Part shown: piece after piece, positions 41,594-54,143 of the stretch | Numbering within the stretch: the first letter of the stretch is position 1 | How the letters are laid out: the number at the start of each line of letters is the position of its first letter | Assembly (NCBI GenBank): GCA_964035545.1 | Contig: OZ037772.1 | Location: forward strand, 3,817,538 to 3,881,537 | DNA length: 64,000 bases | Origin: Bugula neritina | Lineage: Eukaryota; Bryozoa; Gymnolaemata; Cheilostomatida; Bugulidae | Reading direction: 5' to 3' | Position numbers and translations under genes: made by a program | The notes under the pieces: generated by a model | Databases searched by the model: none | Told to the model about the DNA's origin: nothing | The model's input: only the letters and a program-made list of their open reading frames with translations

Positions 41594-43766
41594 AAATAGA
41601 ACTCGAGATATCAGTATTTAAAAACTTTAACGTTTTTAGAATTTCTAAATTACTGTTTCGAGAAAATCGCGTTTAAAGTTGGCAACTCTAGAATAAGTTG
41701 AGAATTATTTGTTTACAATTTACAAGCCTTAGCAACGGGTCTTTGTATAGAAGAAATAGTGACAAATTTGGTATCAAAATAATTGTGAAAGTTTGGGCTT
41801 TCTGTTAAACTAAATTTCATGCTGCCTCAACATTTAATTAGGTCAAATATGGCCGCCAAACTTTTTGTCTAATTTATTTGTCAATTCGCTTTTTACTTTG
41901 TTTAATGGTTGAAAGGTTTAACAATTCTAGCAAAGAAGAGGATGTTTCAGCAAGTTTGTGTGTTGAGATATTAAAATTAAGCATCCAAGTCAGCAGGAAG
42001 TGATATAAAACAAAATGGCAGCTGCTTCCTCTTATACATTGAATATCTTCCTCTTCTCTAATATATTGTGTAATATATCAAACTGCAGCTATTGAGCTGT
42101 GCTGTTTCATAATTATTGCTTAATGAATAGAACACTTATAAGAAAATTATTTGACTACTATGAGATCATGCGAGGTTCATTTATAAATATCTTTATAATC
42201 TCTAACAGCTACTAAATTTAGCAATTGATTTGGCTGAGATGTTCATGTTGAAAATATAAACATAAAATCAGCTATTTGAACTTTTGAGTTTTATTAGGCA
42301 ATAATATTCACATTTAAAACATCAAATACATTATTTTAAAAAACCAATTAAATGCAGTAAAAAATCCAGCCTGGATACAACCATTATGCTTGAATTAACT
42401 CTTATCAAGAAAAGAAAATTAGGTAGCTTCTACGGTTGTTGCAAAGAAGGCACTTATCATCTTTCTACTTCCTAGGTCTTCATAACATGAGTTTACGAAG
42501 TATGGACACATAACATCATGTATGTGGCAAAAGCTTCATCACTATCATCAGCTGATTTTCTAGCAATTATAGATGCTGCTACTTGACATCCATTCTGCCA
42601 ATCTACCCATCTATTGTCTATTCCAGAGCTGCAAGTACAATGTTGACTTTTTTTAAATAACAAAAAGAAACAGTAGCTTGATTAGAAATTATACCCAGTT
42701 ATATTATAAAAATTTAGTTTGCTAAACACTCTTGTGGTACTATTATGGCAGCAGTTAATTGTGATCCTGCATTTCATCAACGTTTAAATTTATTGAATTA
42801 AACAGAACAATTTAAATTAAAAAAATTCTTGATAATTTTCAAGCACATCATTAAAAGACTGCAAACCTTTTTATGAATGAAATAAGCAGAAGCCATAACC
42901 TTGCAAGCCAAAATCCGGAGTGTCTACATTATAAGTATTAGATTGAAAGGGAGTAGAGTTGTGTAGGTATAAGTCTTCACTCTAATGCCCTCACAAGTTC
43001 ACTTTCTGAAATGTACAGAATATCGGATTAATCTATATTAACATAATATTATCAGTGAAATTACACATTATGCACTTGAATATCTAGCATATCTGCAATT
43101 GGCAATTTTGAAGCAATGTCTTTAGATAACTATTAACCACTCAGGCATTTAATAGAGTAAAAAGCTAGCTAAGTGCAACTGAATCTATTAAAAACATTTA
43201 CTATAAAATCAATTTGAATTCAATAAGTTACTTTAAAATATGAATAAATATTTGCTCATCTTATAATAAAATTAAAAAGTTTAGACTATTTATGCATTCA
43301 GTTAGTGTTACTACTCACTAAATAAAGACTAAAAGTAACTCACTGAAAAACCAAGTCAGTCAACTATAGAATCATCATGAACTCGCATTAATATTTCATC
43401 ATTATACTCGTTTACATTTAGTTACATTTATCATTTCAATTTGGTTAGGCTATAGGTGATGCTTTTATCAATATGAATATGATTATCAATTGAGTTTTGA
43501 CAGTAACACTAACTGTAAGCCTGCATAATTAATGTGATAAAGATTTTATCATTATATTTTAAATCAAACTTTGAGCTAATTTAAAAATCACAAAAGGAAC
43601 CGGTAGTTTGACTAGTATTAGTAGGCCTAATATTAATACTAATAGTAATAGTAATCAGTAACTGTATTGACAAAATCTAAGACAGAGGCTAAAAGTTACT
43701 AAGACTAAGAGTAAGTCTAATGTAAATTGAAATATTAACTATAGAATAAATCAATAAATATAATAC
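41594..43766. other. AT-rich non-coding sequence before element C
   Basis: No coding exon, RNA gene or tandem repeat of note; short TACTAATAGTAATA motifs near 43615-43665. Confidence 0.5.
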
Positions 43767-44072
43767 TGTTATAGTTTTCAGATTTAGGGTTGATGTGCCA
43801 CCAAGAGAGTCTATTTCACACTAGAGAAACTTCACCAATTAAGTCGAGTAGATATCGTTATATTTAATACAAGAATACATAATAAAAATCCAATGTACAA
43901 CAGTAATGATACGCACGTCTATTTAGTTTACAGCACTATCCTCAACTGAGCTAGTAGCGCGAAGCGGCTACTATTACTAATAAAACAGTTCAGCTAATTG
44001 GCTAATACATTGTTCCGGGTCAATTACGCGACCCTACATGTTGTGCTGCTGGTAGTTCCACGAACCACCACA
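43767..44072 (-). repeat. 3' LTR of element C (306 bp)
   Basis: Same ends as the B LTR; the first ~90 bp of U3 differ clearly from B, the rest hardly. Confidence 0.93.
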
Positions 44073-44336
44073 CTGCCCCCTCCAGCAGAAAGCCCACTTT
44101 CTGATAAAATAAGATTCACATAAAAACGTATACTTCGTTGTGGGGGGGTAAGAGAACAGTATAAAAGTATATAAAAAAAACAACAACTGGTAAAAATATA
44201 CAGGTATATATAACGTGCACTAAGTAATAAGCAAGGGAAGGTCCTATCTACATATAGAGTACGTGCCACCATTACGGTAGGGAATGCCACAGAGAGGTAG
44301 GAGAATGAGTAGTAGGGAGTTGTAGGTAGACTCGAG
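44073..44336 (-). other. 3' non-coding region and polypurine tract of element C
   Basis: Complement of 15492-15756 with few changes; GGAGGGGG next to the LTR. Confidence 0.75.
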
Positions 44337-45410
44337 TTAACTGCGGGCCGCACGCTTCATGCGTTTAATAGACTCCTGTAAATATTTGAGTTCACTGGAG
44401 GCTGTCTGTACCCGTGGGGCCAGCCTGTACACTTCTTGCTCCAAGTCATGCGCCCTAGCTTCTACCTCACGTAGGTTACGGGCCCAGGGGGACGAGCGAG
44501 AGGAAGTTGGCTGCCTGTGTCGTTTCCGCTCTGAGGATGGAAGAGGAGGAGGGAGTGTATACGCATTTGTGTCTACTCTCTGTAGTACGACACGAGGAAA
44601 GGTATGCGGCATGCGTATAGGACTGTGAGGTGGAGAGTTAGCAGACTGTGTAGGTTTATCTGCGGCTCCAGAGATGATGGGTCGCGGGGAAGGGAAGCCT
44701 TGCTCCAGGCGAGATAGCCGAGCTGAGTCAGTGATGAGTGGTTTGATGGCGTTGAGAAAGGCAGGATATGATGATTCGTCTACTTCATAGACATGTCCTT
44801 GATAGCACTGCATAGTACGTTGGTGCCGCAGTAGGTAATCACGATTATAGCTATATTCTCCGCAAGGGCAGAAAGTGGTGATGTAGTGCTGCGGCAAGTG
44901 CACCTTTAGTCTGCGGTGGGTTATGAATCGCTGCTGGCAGAGGTTGCATTCACGATTACTCTCACCTCCTTGATGGGTCCTGATTTCTCTCTCTGTGGCA
45001 GGGGTAATCCAGTTGGAGGTTGCTTCCAACTGGGGTGGCAGTTGCCTGGTGGTAGGAGCTGTTGGGGCCGGCTCTGGGTCCCATGCCATCTCTAGAGAAG
45101 GCATGTCCGTAGAGACGGGCGCGAGTGTGTCTACAAAAGTAGAATTATTGTTAGATCGCGGTGGATCTTTACAACATAATTCTAGTGACTGTCGACCGTT
45201 GCTAGCCTGAGAGTCACAGCTTTTGGAATGCACTCGAGGAACTGATGAATCATGTGTGGACTGACCAAGAACAGTGTCTAGCTCCAAGTCTAACAGACCG
45301 TCGGCCATTACAGTGTCTTCATCGTCATTCACATGAAACGTGGTTCCCAGTAATTCTGATTCAATCTGCTGAATTAGTTCAGAATTTACTGGCATCGAGC
45401 CCGTTTCCAT
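44337..45410 (-). CDS. Third ORF of element C: C2H2-like zinc-finger/coiled-coil protein, intact
   Basis: 357 codons, the full-length form of the B/C family protein. Order: acidic N-terminal block (IESELLGT ... MADGLLDLELDT, 15-48); Ser/Thr-rich region; first finger CNLCQQRFITHRRLKVHLPQ-His (about 155-175), a good C2H2; second finger-like unit CPCGEYSYNRDYLLRHQR...Cys (about 183-205); Pro/Ser basic linker (250-310); coiled coil EVEARAHDLEQEVYRLAPRV (about 312-331), ending KRMKRAARS. No signal peptide or membrane segment. ATG lies 17 bp after the pol stop. Shares layout with the element A protein although the sequences have diverged strongly in the linker. Confidence 0.9.
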   Translation of the reverse strand: METGSMPVNSELIQQIESELLGTTFHVNDDEDTVMADGLLDLELDTVLGQSTHDSSVPRVHSKSCDSQASNGRQSLELCCKDPPRSNNNSTFVDTLAPVSTDMPSLEMAWDPEPAPTAPTTRQLPPQLEATSNWITPATEREIRTHQGGESNRECNLCQQRFITHRRLKVHLPQHYITTFCPCGEYSYNRDYLLRHQRTMQCYQGHVYEVDESSYPAFLNAIKPLITDSARLSRLEQGFPSPRPIISGAADKPTQSANSPPHSPIRMPHTFPRVVLQRVDTNAYTLPPPLPSSERKRHRQPTSSRSSPWARNLREVEARAHDLEQEVYRLAPRVQTASSELKYLQESIKRMKRAARS

Positions 45411-45427
45411 GAATAGGAATACAAGAC

Positions 45428-48400
45428 TTATACTGGCTTACCTGGGAACTCGGTATTAATGTCCATACTCAACGTTCTTGGTAAGGTTGGAGCTGGTTGT
45501 GAGATACGTCTGCCTTTGGCGATGTCAGCATAAGAAAAGGCTGAGCATCGTTTCTGAGGCACGAGGTCGGAACTATTTGCTTTACGCGCATTAATTCCTC
45601 CCACTATTCCGCCCTCGCAAAAGTTGATATTTGCGTGGGGTTCACAACTCCAACATTTTATCGTACGGTTTTCCCCTAGACTTTCATGTGCGCCGCTTCT
45701 AATGCAGTCACATATGAAGTCTTTCAAATACGGTGGGGGTTTCCTCGTACGCTGTCCCCTTTCTAGGGGGGGTGACACGCTTGCCGGTTTGTTAGTAGGG
45801 GCCTCTAATGGCGTCTCTACTTCACCGTTAGTGGTCACCTCTTCTTGTTCTCCGGATGGAGCCCCTCCCTCCGTGGGGGTTTGCACTTCCGGAACCGGCT
45901 CGGTTTCTGGAAGTGATGGAATTAGACTTGGCGGTGGCGGACACGCTTCTGTTGACAAAAGCTGCCGCTCCTCTCTCACCAAGTTTTCCTCCCGCGGTAT
46001 GACCACTTCGTATTCGGGTCCATGCCGCCGTCGCCCGCGCGTCGTTGTCTGCCTCCTGGGCTCTAACAACGGGGGGGGCTTCTCCCACTCCGTCAGGGCT
46101 AGCCCAATACGGTTTCAAGTGGGACTCATTCTGAATAGACACCTGTCCTGAGCGCTCAATCTTGTACGTATGATTGGGCATAGCCTCGACGACCACGTAG
46201 GGGCCTACGAACTTAGGCTTCAGCTTATCAGCCTGTCCGCGGCGCCTACGGTAATTGACCATCCACACCTTATCTCCCCTTTGATAGAGAGGGGGTTCAT
46301 CGGAATCTTCGTGCCGCACCTTCCACTGCTGTTGACGCAGTATATCGTGTGCGCCCTTCATCCGTTCCACTAGTTCACTGGCATACTCGTGAACCGAGTT
46401 GTCTTGCTCTGGAACGTGATAGGTGAGATGGTCAGGGACACGAGTCTCTCTCCCGAGCATCAAGAGGTTTGGGGTCTCACCAGTACTGGTGTGTGGGGTG
46501 CTACGATATGCACGCATGACTTGCGGCAACACCGTATCCCATTCCTCTTGACCTCGTCCAAGGAGGAGACTCCGGAGTGCATCACCTAGCATCCGGTTAT
46601 TGCGCTCCACCACCCCGTTACCTTGAGGGTGGTAGGGGGTGGTCCTGCTCTGATTTACTCCCCAGAGGTGGCAAAGGTCGCTCATCAGTTGAGACTGGAA
46701 TTGAGCGCCTTGATCAGAGTGTATCTGTTCGGGAAGCCCAAAATAACAGAATACATGTTGGTCTAGTGCCCTGGCCACTGTTGGGCTGATGCATCTGGGA
46801 TAGCCAGAGCATCCGCCCACCTAGTAAAGTGGTCGGTTAGTACTAGAATCCAATTATTGCCTCTGGGGGTCAGGGGCATGGGTCCGACCAGGTCTACAGC
46901 GACTACTTGCCAGGGCCTACCAGCATATAGCCTCCGCCGTCCTGCTTCACCAGGGGGGCGGCTATGCTTACTGGCCTGGCAGATCTCACACTGTTTGACT
47001 CTGAGCCGGACGTCACGCTCCATCTGCGGCCAATACCACCGGAGTCGTAATTTGGATATCACTCGCTTGACCCCTGCGTGGGCCTGCTTGTGGGTATCCC
47101 AAATCAACTCACGGCGGATGGCTGTGGGGCAGACTACCCTCTTCCTTTCCGGGTGTCTGCCGCTGGCAGCTAGAGAGATGGTTAGCAACCCATCCTGCCC
47201 GATCCGCAGCGAGTCCCAACGCTGACAGTATAACCGGAACTCGGCGCATCCCTGTCGTATGCGTTCCTCGCTGGGTCGTCGCCCTTCCCTTTTGGCCCGG
47301 TATATGTCTGCCACGACTCCAGGCAGCTCTTCTTGGAGCTTCTTCAGCTCTCGAACATTACCGGCCAGTACAGGGTTGGCGCGGAGGTTTTGTACATCCT
47401 CCGGGGACTCGTCAACTCTTTGCCTGAGTTGACCTTGATCCCAGTCAAACGGTGCTCCGTGATGAGCCAGCGTCTCCAACTCACATCGTGGGGGACCTCC
47501 ATCCCTCCTCTCGATGTTGAGACACTGTTTGCAACCTCCGTCAGGTCGGCGACTCAACCCATCCGCATTGCTGTGTCTCTTGCCCGGTCGGTGTTCGATC
47601 CGGTACGAGAATTCAGCTAAGATTTCGAGCCACCGGGCGACCTGACTAGAGGGCTCTGCTCTCCTGCACAACCAGATCAGCGAGGCATGATCCGCACGCA
47701 GCCGGAACTTCCTGCCATATAGGTATGGTCTGAAGTGCTTCACTGACTTGATTACTGCCAGCAGCTCCTTGCGGGTAGTGCAGTAATTTCGTTCAGCGGG
47801 AGAGAGAGACTTGCTGTAGTAGGCTACTACTACCTCTCGGCCTTCCTGCACTTGTGACAGCACAGCGCCAACATTCTGGTCACTGGCGTCCGTGTCTAGG
47901 ATGTACTCCAGAGTGGGGTCTGGGTAGGCCAAGATGGGCGCCGTTAGGAGGCAGCCCTTGAGGCGGTCGAACGCTTCTTGTTCGACTGGAGTCCACTGCC
48001 ACGTCACTCCCTTTGCGGTAAGCCGGTTTAACGGCTGGGCTATGCCCGCAAAGTCTGGTATGTATTGCCTGTAATACCCTACCAGCCCCAAGAAAGCCCG
48101 GAGTCCGGTCAAGTCTTGGGGGGTGACCCAGTCTTCTACTGCCCGTACCTTTTCGGGATCCGTTGCCACGCCGTTTCGACCGACAACGTGCCCCAGGTAC
48201 TTGACCTCCGGCTGCAACAGAGCGCACTTGGAAGGTTTGAGCTTAAGACCAGCACCTCGGAGTCTCTCGAAAACCTCCTGCAGACGACTGACATGTGTCT
48301 CGAAGTCTGGAGAGATTACGATGACATCATCGAGGTAGACCAGCAGTGTCTTCCAATGGAGTCCGCTAAGGACTTGTTCCATCAGCCTCTGGAAGGTGGC

Positions 48401-50053
48401 TGGGGCGGAGGTTAACCCGAAGGGCAGCACCTTCCACTTCCACAAACCGTCCCGTGTGATAAACGCCGCTTTCTTTTGGGCGTCGGGACTCAGAGAAACC
48501 TGCCAATAGCCGCTTAGCAAGTCTAACGTACTGAAGTACTTGCTGCCGGCTAGGGCGTCCAATGACTCGTCAATACGAGGTAGAGGGTAGGCGTCCTGTA
48601 TGGTTACGCTATTGAGTTTGCGGTAGTCCACACAGAACCGCCAACTGCCGTCTTTCTTCCGGATCAGTACGACTGGCGAGCTCCACGCACTATGGGTGGG
48701 CTCTATCAGTCCCCGGTCCAGAAGATCCCGTACTTGTCGGCTAACCTCCTTCTCTTTCTCCGGCCCCAGCCTGCGCGTGGGCTGCCGGACAGGGACTGTC
48801 CCTGCAGTCAGCGGTATTTCGTGTCTGACAATTCCAGTCAGTCCCACGTCATGCTCTCCGCTGCTGAACACATCACCGTAGTCGCGTAGTAACTTGGCCA
48901 TAGCTTGGCGTTCTCTGTTACTCGCGCAGCCGCCACTGGCTGTTTCGTATAACTCCCGGAGATGTGTTGGGACTGCCCCTCGTCCCTGAATAGGGTGTCG
49001 AGGGGGTGCCTCCGTCGCGTCACCCAGCGACGGGCCCACGTCCCCTTCCTGGACGGAATGGAACCGGCCCAGCATTGACCCAGCTGAGAGCTCAATGGGC
49101 TCGGTAAAGGGGTTGACGCACTGCACTAAGACCTCCCCTCGCTCAGTTAGTCGGTTTAAACTGCTAGCGAGTTGGATCTTTTCGTGCGCGCTTTCAACGA
49201 CCCCGAGCCTGGCTATCCGGTTGCTGTTCACTCGGCAGTGGATAGTAGCTCTGGAGCGTCCGGGTACGGTGCAGTTTCGAACTACCTGAACACCGCCCAC
49301 CAGGGGACGCCCAAACTTATCCACACAGGCGAGTTCTCGCCCGCCCATCAGCACCACCGACTTACTGAAATCTATTCAGCACTGGTGCTGCTTCAAGAAG
49401 GGCATTCCGAGGATAGCATCTTCTTCCAGTTGACCTATGATAAAGGTCTCCTGTACAGCCTGATCTCGGACACGCCCAGGGAGCTCGATAATACCATAAA
49501 AGGGGATACATGACCCGTCTGCCAGGGTGCCATGTTCTCCAGTATACGGTCGTACTCTATCCCTGTCCCGGCGGGGCAGTGCCTCAAAGACTCTACGACT
49601 GAGAAGGTTGGTAGTACAACCGGAGTCGAGCAGGAAAGTGACGGCGTTGCCGGCCACCTTTCCGGGTAGGAAATAGCTCTCTCCATGTGGTTGTACTTTC
49701 ACCCCCCCCGCATGTGCTGTCCTGGTTTGACAGGACGGCGGGGGTTTCACCCGTGGTTTACGGGGCTTCTGGCGGCGAGGTTGGTGCCGGCGGGGTTTGG
49801 GCCTCTCCACTGGGCCTTCTGGCTCCATTTCAGTGGCGGGCTCCTCTTCCCGAGGTAACCGGTGAAACCGGTTAGCGAGTGGCAGGGAGAAGGTACTGGG
49901 CCGTTGTGCGGGCCTACTAGTCCTGCGTGGTACCTGCCACTCGGGTGAAATGTTCCGCCGTGTCCGTACGGACAGACGACGGCGCGTTCCACCATACTCC
50001 TTTAGTTGCGGCCCGCGGGGAGGGAGTGTGTCCGCGGGCCGTGACAGTTTAAC
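45428..50053 (-). pseudogene. Pol of element C, three inactivating changes
   Basis: Open from the frameshift heptamer through the protease motif (LLDSGCTTN) to TGA at 49378-49376 (CGA in B, a CpG-type C-to-T change). Reopens at once through protease, RT (YLDD) and RNase H into integrase, where CCCC in B is CCC near 46785 and the frame ends at 46763. The next frame (46820-45828) continues integrase and GPY/F until a run of 8 C near 46075 (7 in B) shifts again. The last frame (46069-45428) carries the conserved Pol tail. Each damaged site is visible by comparison with B. Confidence 0.9.
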
Positions 50054-50868
50054 GCCCCCTGGTATTGGGGTCGTCCTTTCTGTCCCTGGTCCTGATCAGC
50101 GCTACTCCAGCCCTGCCCCACAGATGTTGGGGGCATCCGCAAGGCCTGACCGGGGCCAGCACCGGCCAGAATGGTTACCAATTGTCCCAGCATCTCTACC
50201 ATGCGGTCCACTTCGGCTTCCAGCGGGAGGGCTTTGGAGCCTGTCGTAGACCTGGCAGCGCTGACTCCAACTACTGGGGGGTTCCTTTGTGCTCGATGCA
50301 TTTGGGTAGCCAACAGGTAAGCTTCTCCAGCCTTCAGGGCATCCTCTATTCTGGTTATCCCTTTAGCTCGTAGGTGATGGTCTAGGCCCAGGTCGTTTAG
50401 GGACTGGACAAAGGCGTCATAGGTGTAACGCTCTTGGTGTTGTGCTGGCAGATCGCTATACGCAATCTGCGCCAGCTTCTTCACCGTCGCGGCATGTTCT
50501 TGCAGCGAGGTCCGCGGGGTGCGGCACAATCTCTCCAGCTTGGTCCTAGCGTCTATGACGGAGGTGCCAAAACGGGCCCGCAGCGCAGCCAGTATGCCGT
50601 CTACGTCCGTTCCCACTCCGTACGGCTTGGCTTGCTCCGTCACCGCCCTCCGCAATTGGATAAGGGCCACTCTATGCGGCCATTGAGCAACTTCCATTAC
50701 CTCTCTAAATTCTTGTATAAATTGTTCGACATCTTCCGACCCAGTAAAGGTGGGAGCTTTCAGGCAATGTCTATAAGCTTCTTCTCCTTCACGATTCACA
50801 GGATTAACAGCATTTCTACGCTCACCTTCTACTGGGGGTGGTTGCATTCTAGCATTTTCAGTCTCCAT
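50002..50868 (-). CDS. Gag of element C
   Basis: 288 codons, same length and end as B with a handful of substitutions. Capsid-like, no zinc knuckle. Terminates within the frameshift signal region as in B. Confidence 0.9.
   Translation of the reverse strand: METENARMQPPPVEGERRNAVNPVNREGEEAYRHCLKAPTFTGSEDVEQFIQEFREVMEVAQWPHRVALIQLRRAVTEQAKPYGVGTDVDGILAALRARFGTSVIDARTKLERLCRTPRTSLQEHAATVKKLAQIAYSDLPAQHQERYTYDAFVQSLNDLGLDHHLRAKGITRIEDALKAGEAYLLATQMHRAQRNPPVVGVSAARSTTGSKALPLEAEVDRMVEMLGQLVTILAGAGPGQALRMPPTSVGQGWSSADQDQGQKGRPQYQGALNCHGPRTHSLPAGRN
50010..50053 (-). promoter_or_regulatory. Programmed -1 frameshift signal of element C
   Basis: GTTAAAC (complement at 50047-50053), 6-nt spacer, 9-bp stem (50032-50040 with 50010-50018), 13-nt loop; the same as in B. 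Pol here is in the -1 frame relative to Gag without needing any G-run correction. Confidence 0.85.
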
Positions 50869-50882
50869 CTTTGATATACACT

Positions 50883-50900
50883 ATCCCACCGCTGCCACCA
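50883..50900 (-). promoter_or_regulatory. Primer-binding site of element C (tRNA-Leu type)
   Basis: Complement of TGGTGGCAGCGGTGGGAT, one base from the LTR. Confidence 0.82.
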
Positions 50901-50901
50901 C

Positions 50902-51207
50902 TGTTATAGTTTTCAGATTTAGGGTTGATGTGCCACCAAGAGAGTCTATTTCACACTAGAGAAACTTCACCAATTAAGTCGAGTAGATATCGTTATATTT
51001 AATACAAGAATACATAATAAAAATCCAATGTACAACAGTAATGATACGCACGTCTATTTAGTTTACAGCACTATCCTCAACTGAGCTAGTAGCGCGAAGC
51101 GGCTACTATTACTAATAAAACAGTTCAGCTAATTGGCTAATACATTGTTCCGGGTCAATTACGCGACCCTACATGTTGTGCTGCTGGTAGTTCCACGAAC
51201 CACCACA
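50902..51207 (-). repeat. 5' LTR of element C (306 bp)
   Basis: Identical by eye to 43767-44072. Confidence 0.93.
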
Positions 51208-52164
51208 ATACCATCAGTATGAGTATCAAGTTTTAAGAGCAAAGGCGAAACTCAGAGTCAGACTCAAATACTAATACAGTAATACTAATAGTAATAGTGA
51301 ATTTATAATTATTAATTACTTATAGTAATAGTTATACTATTAATATTGATATTAAAAATTTAATGAGCTACATTTGGTTTTACTACCAAATACCAGTATC
51401 AGTAAAACATGAATACTATTCATTATTATTATCATTATGAGTAACCGTACCTCAAACTGTGAGTCATAGTGAGAGTCATTTAAATAGTTACTACTAGTAG
51501 TAGTAATATAGAATAGAATAGACTAACTCTAAGTCTAAGACATACTCCTAGTGATAGTATAAATATTATTATTATTAAATTGATAACTACAAATAATCCT
51601 GGCAACAAATCTAAGTTAGTAGCGTAAATGATTGTTTTGAGTATAATTACCTGTATTGTTGTGGTTTTCAAGCTCGAACGCTAAAGATAAAGATTAAGTT
51701 TAGCATTTATCACTAAAGGGCAAAACAGCTCAGTAACTATAAGCTAGCTTTGGATGGAACGCGATGAAAAACTAAAACTAGCCTTCGATTTTAAATATGA
51801 TGCTTCTGACAATACGAAGAAAGAGGTGTAAGCTAAATTTATTTGATAAAAAATAAATTTAGAAGATCTCACGCTATGAAAATGACTAAAATTGTCTTCT
51901 TTCTTTAATTGATAACTTCGCAAATTTTTCATCATTTAAAAAATTGAAAGCCTTAGTTACCAACTTTAAATGCAATTTTAGAGCTGAAGGAATCATCAAA
52001 TGCTTACGAAAGTTTGATTTTTGAAATCCTTGGATTTTTTTGTATTAGAAAAGTCTAAAACCTAAAAATTGGAAACTAATTTCAAATTTAGGTATTTCCA
52101 AATTAAACCTTCATTTACTACACTTTATAAACGCCGCCACATCCCCGGTTTTGTCGCGACTGGT

Positions 52165-52198
<34 letters not shown>

Positions 52199-52984
52199 TT
52201 AGCTGTAGCGTGAGTTTATTAAACAGCAGATAAAAAAGTGCTCAATTATTTACATGTACAATAGTGAGCCACTGAGACTATCATAAGTTTAGCTCACAAT
52301 CTAGTTTATGTTCTTGCTATGCTAATGTCATGTGGGTGGCATGCGTGTTGCCTACTTGTGATTGTTTAGCCTGAGATTATACTATGACTAATAAGGGCTG
52401 TGTCATCTATCAACATCCCATTATACAAAAAGCACACATCAAACTATTCACTAGCCTGTCAGCTAGCAGGCCTGTATAGCTGGTAACGTATGCATCAGTA
52501 TATTCTCATCACAACGTGTCCACTGACTGTAAAAAGTTATGACATTTAAATAATACTTGTCAAGAATAAGATAAAGCTTTCTGTAGGCCTATATAGCAGA
52601 GCATATCAAATATATACATATATTTTTAGACTGAACTAGGCATCTTTCACAAGTATAGCTGCTAGAAACTATTTAATGAAGACAAGTGGATACTTTGTAT
52701 GTTTATATCTTCTGCAGTAAGTAGTTAGAAATGATCCAATCAGAGCCTTGTTGTACTGATGTGGGAAGATGACAACTCCATATTTATAAAACACCAGTTT
52801 AGCAGCTCTTTGTGATGTGACCTATAGTATATGCGATATTATAATATAATATAATACAAATTATTATAATACAATATAATTTACGAATGACTAATAATTA
52901 CAATATAATGTAATATAATATAATATAATATAATACAATATTATATAATATAATTTATTCTTTTGTTTCAATACAAATCAAAAG
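51208..52984. other. Non-coding sequence right of element C
   Basis: TAATA/AGTAATAG-rich sequence like that at 43615-43760, (TA)n at 52166-52197, and ATAATATAATA-rich sequence at 52840-52960. No gene seen. Confidence 0.5.
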
Positions 52985-53250
52985 GTTTTTCAACAATAAA
53001 TAATAGTAAATTATGCTGAAGAACTAATGTGGACTTGTAGAATAAGTTCGCAAGAGAAGTAACTCCTGATAAACATGATTAAACAGTCACAATAATATTC
53101 CTGAAAGATTCCTAGAGCCAAAAGTTCATACACTATTGTGATGCAGTAAGTATTCTATAGAGTTGGTATTGATATTGCAGTACAATTAGGTCATGAGCTT
53201 TCACCAGGCATTAAGTTTTTACCTCCACTGATGGATTAATCTTAGGGCTG
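52985..53250 (+). repeat. Dispersed repeat R1, copy 2
   Basis: Nearly identical to 41041-41310, same orientation. Confidence 0.85.
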
Positions 53251-54143
53251 CTACAGTTTATCGAATAATTGTGAACTATTTTGTATATACAATGCAAATT
53301 TCTTATAGAAAAGTGTCCAATTTTTGTTGAAGAAATTACTAAGATTTTTCTTTGAAATAAATGCTATATAATATGTTTAAAAATAAGATTTTAAAATTAT
53401 TGTATCAGCTTTTATTCATAGTAAAAGAATTAAATGCATGTAACTGTATATAACTGTATATCGCTGTAGATATTTATAAAAGAAGCGAGAGATGCAACTC
53501 CCAATAAATATTGAATCCAGAAATAATATTGAATAATAAAGACCATAAGCTAAAGATCATACAGCACTGTCAGCTTGTAATAAATAATATAGTATAAGAT
53601 TACTCAAATGAAAATACTATAAATTATGGTACATTTACATACAAAACATATTTGTGTAAAAGAGTATTTGAGTTACAGTTGAAAAAACTACTCAGTGTTA
53701 AAACAACATTTTATTGTAATTAAAGCTTTATTGTAACATATATACAAAAACCTTTTGTTAGTTACTAAAAAATTATGCTGAAAAAATAATAAAGGAAGTT
53801 AGCAGGGGAAGTAACTCCTAATAAACATGAATGTACCAAAAAAGCAATTTGATTGAAAATTTTATAGTTTGACATTCACATAACACACCACAGCAGTAAG
53901 TAATACTCATTGCTGTATAATCAGATAATTTACTTCTGTTACAACTTATGTTACACAATGCTGGTGCTAATTGAGCAATGTTATACAATTTCATGATATC
54001 AACGGCACCAGTGAAGTAGTGGTATCCAAATAAAACATGATATACACTTTTCACATGTGCCTTTAGGACATTAGCGTTCTTCAGTGTTTAGTTACTCAAT
54101 ATATACAATGCAAATATTTTTGTAGAAAGGTGCCAAATAGCTT
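53251..54143. other. AT-rich sequence with a diverged R1 fragment
   Basis: 53750-53830 resembles the start of R1 (TTATGCTGAA ... GTAACTCCTAATAAACATGA). No gene seen. Confidence 0.5.

Larger units (their letters stand above)
43767..51207 (-). mobile_element. LTR element C: complete Ty3/gypsy retrotransposon, same family as B, opposite strand
   Basis: 7441 bp. LTRs 43767-44072 (3') and 50902-51207 (5'), 306 bp, identical by eye. Target duplication ATAC (43763-43766 and 51208-51211). tRNA-Leu PBS, gag, frameshift signal, pol, intact third ORF and polypurine tract in the same order as B; internal sequence nearly identical to B. Pol carries one nonsense codon and two single-base frame changes. 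Identical LTRs with a broken pol suggests very recent movement in trans, a copy made from an already defective RNA, or sequence errors. Confidence 0.95.
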
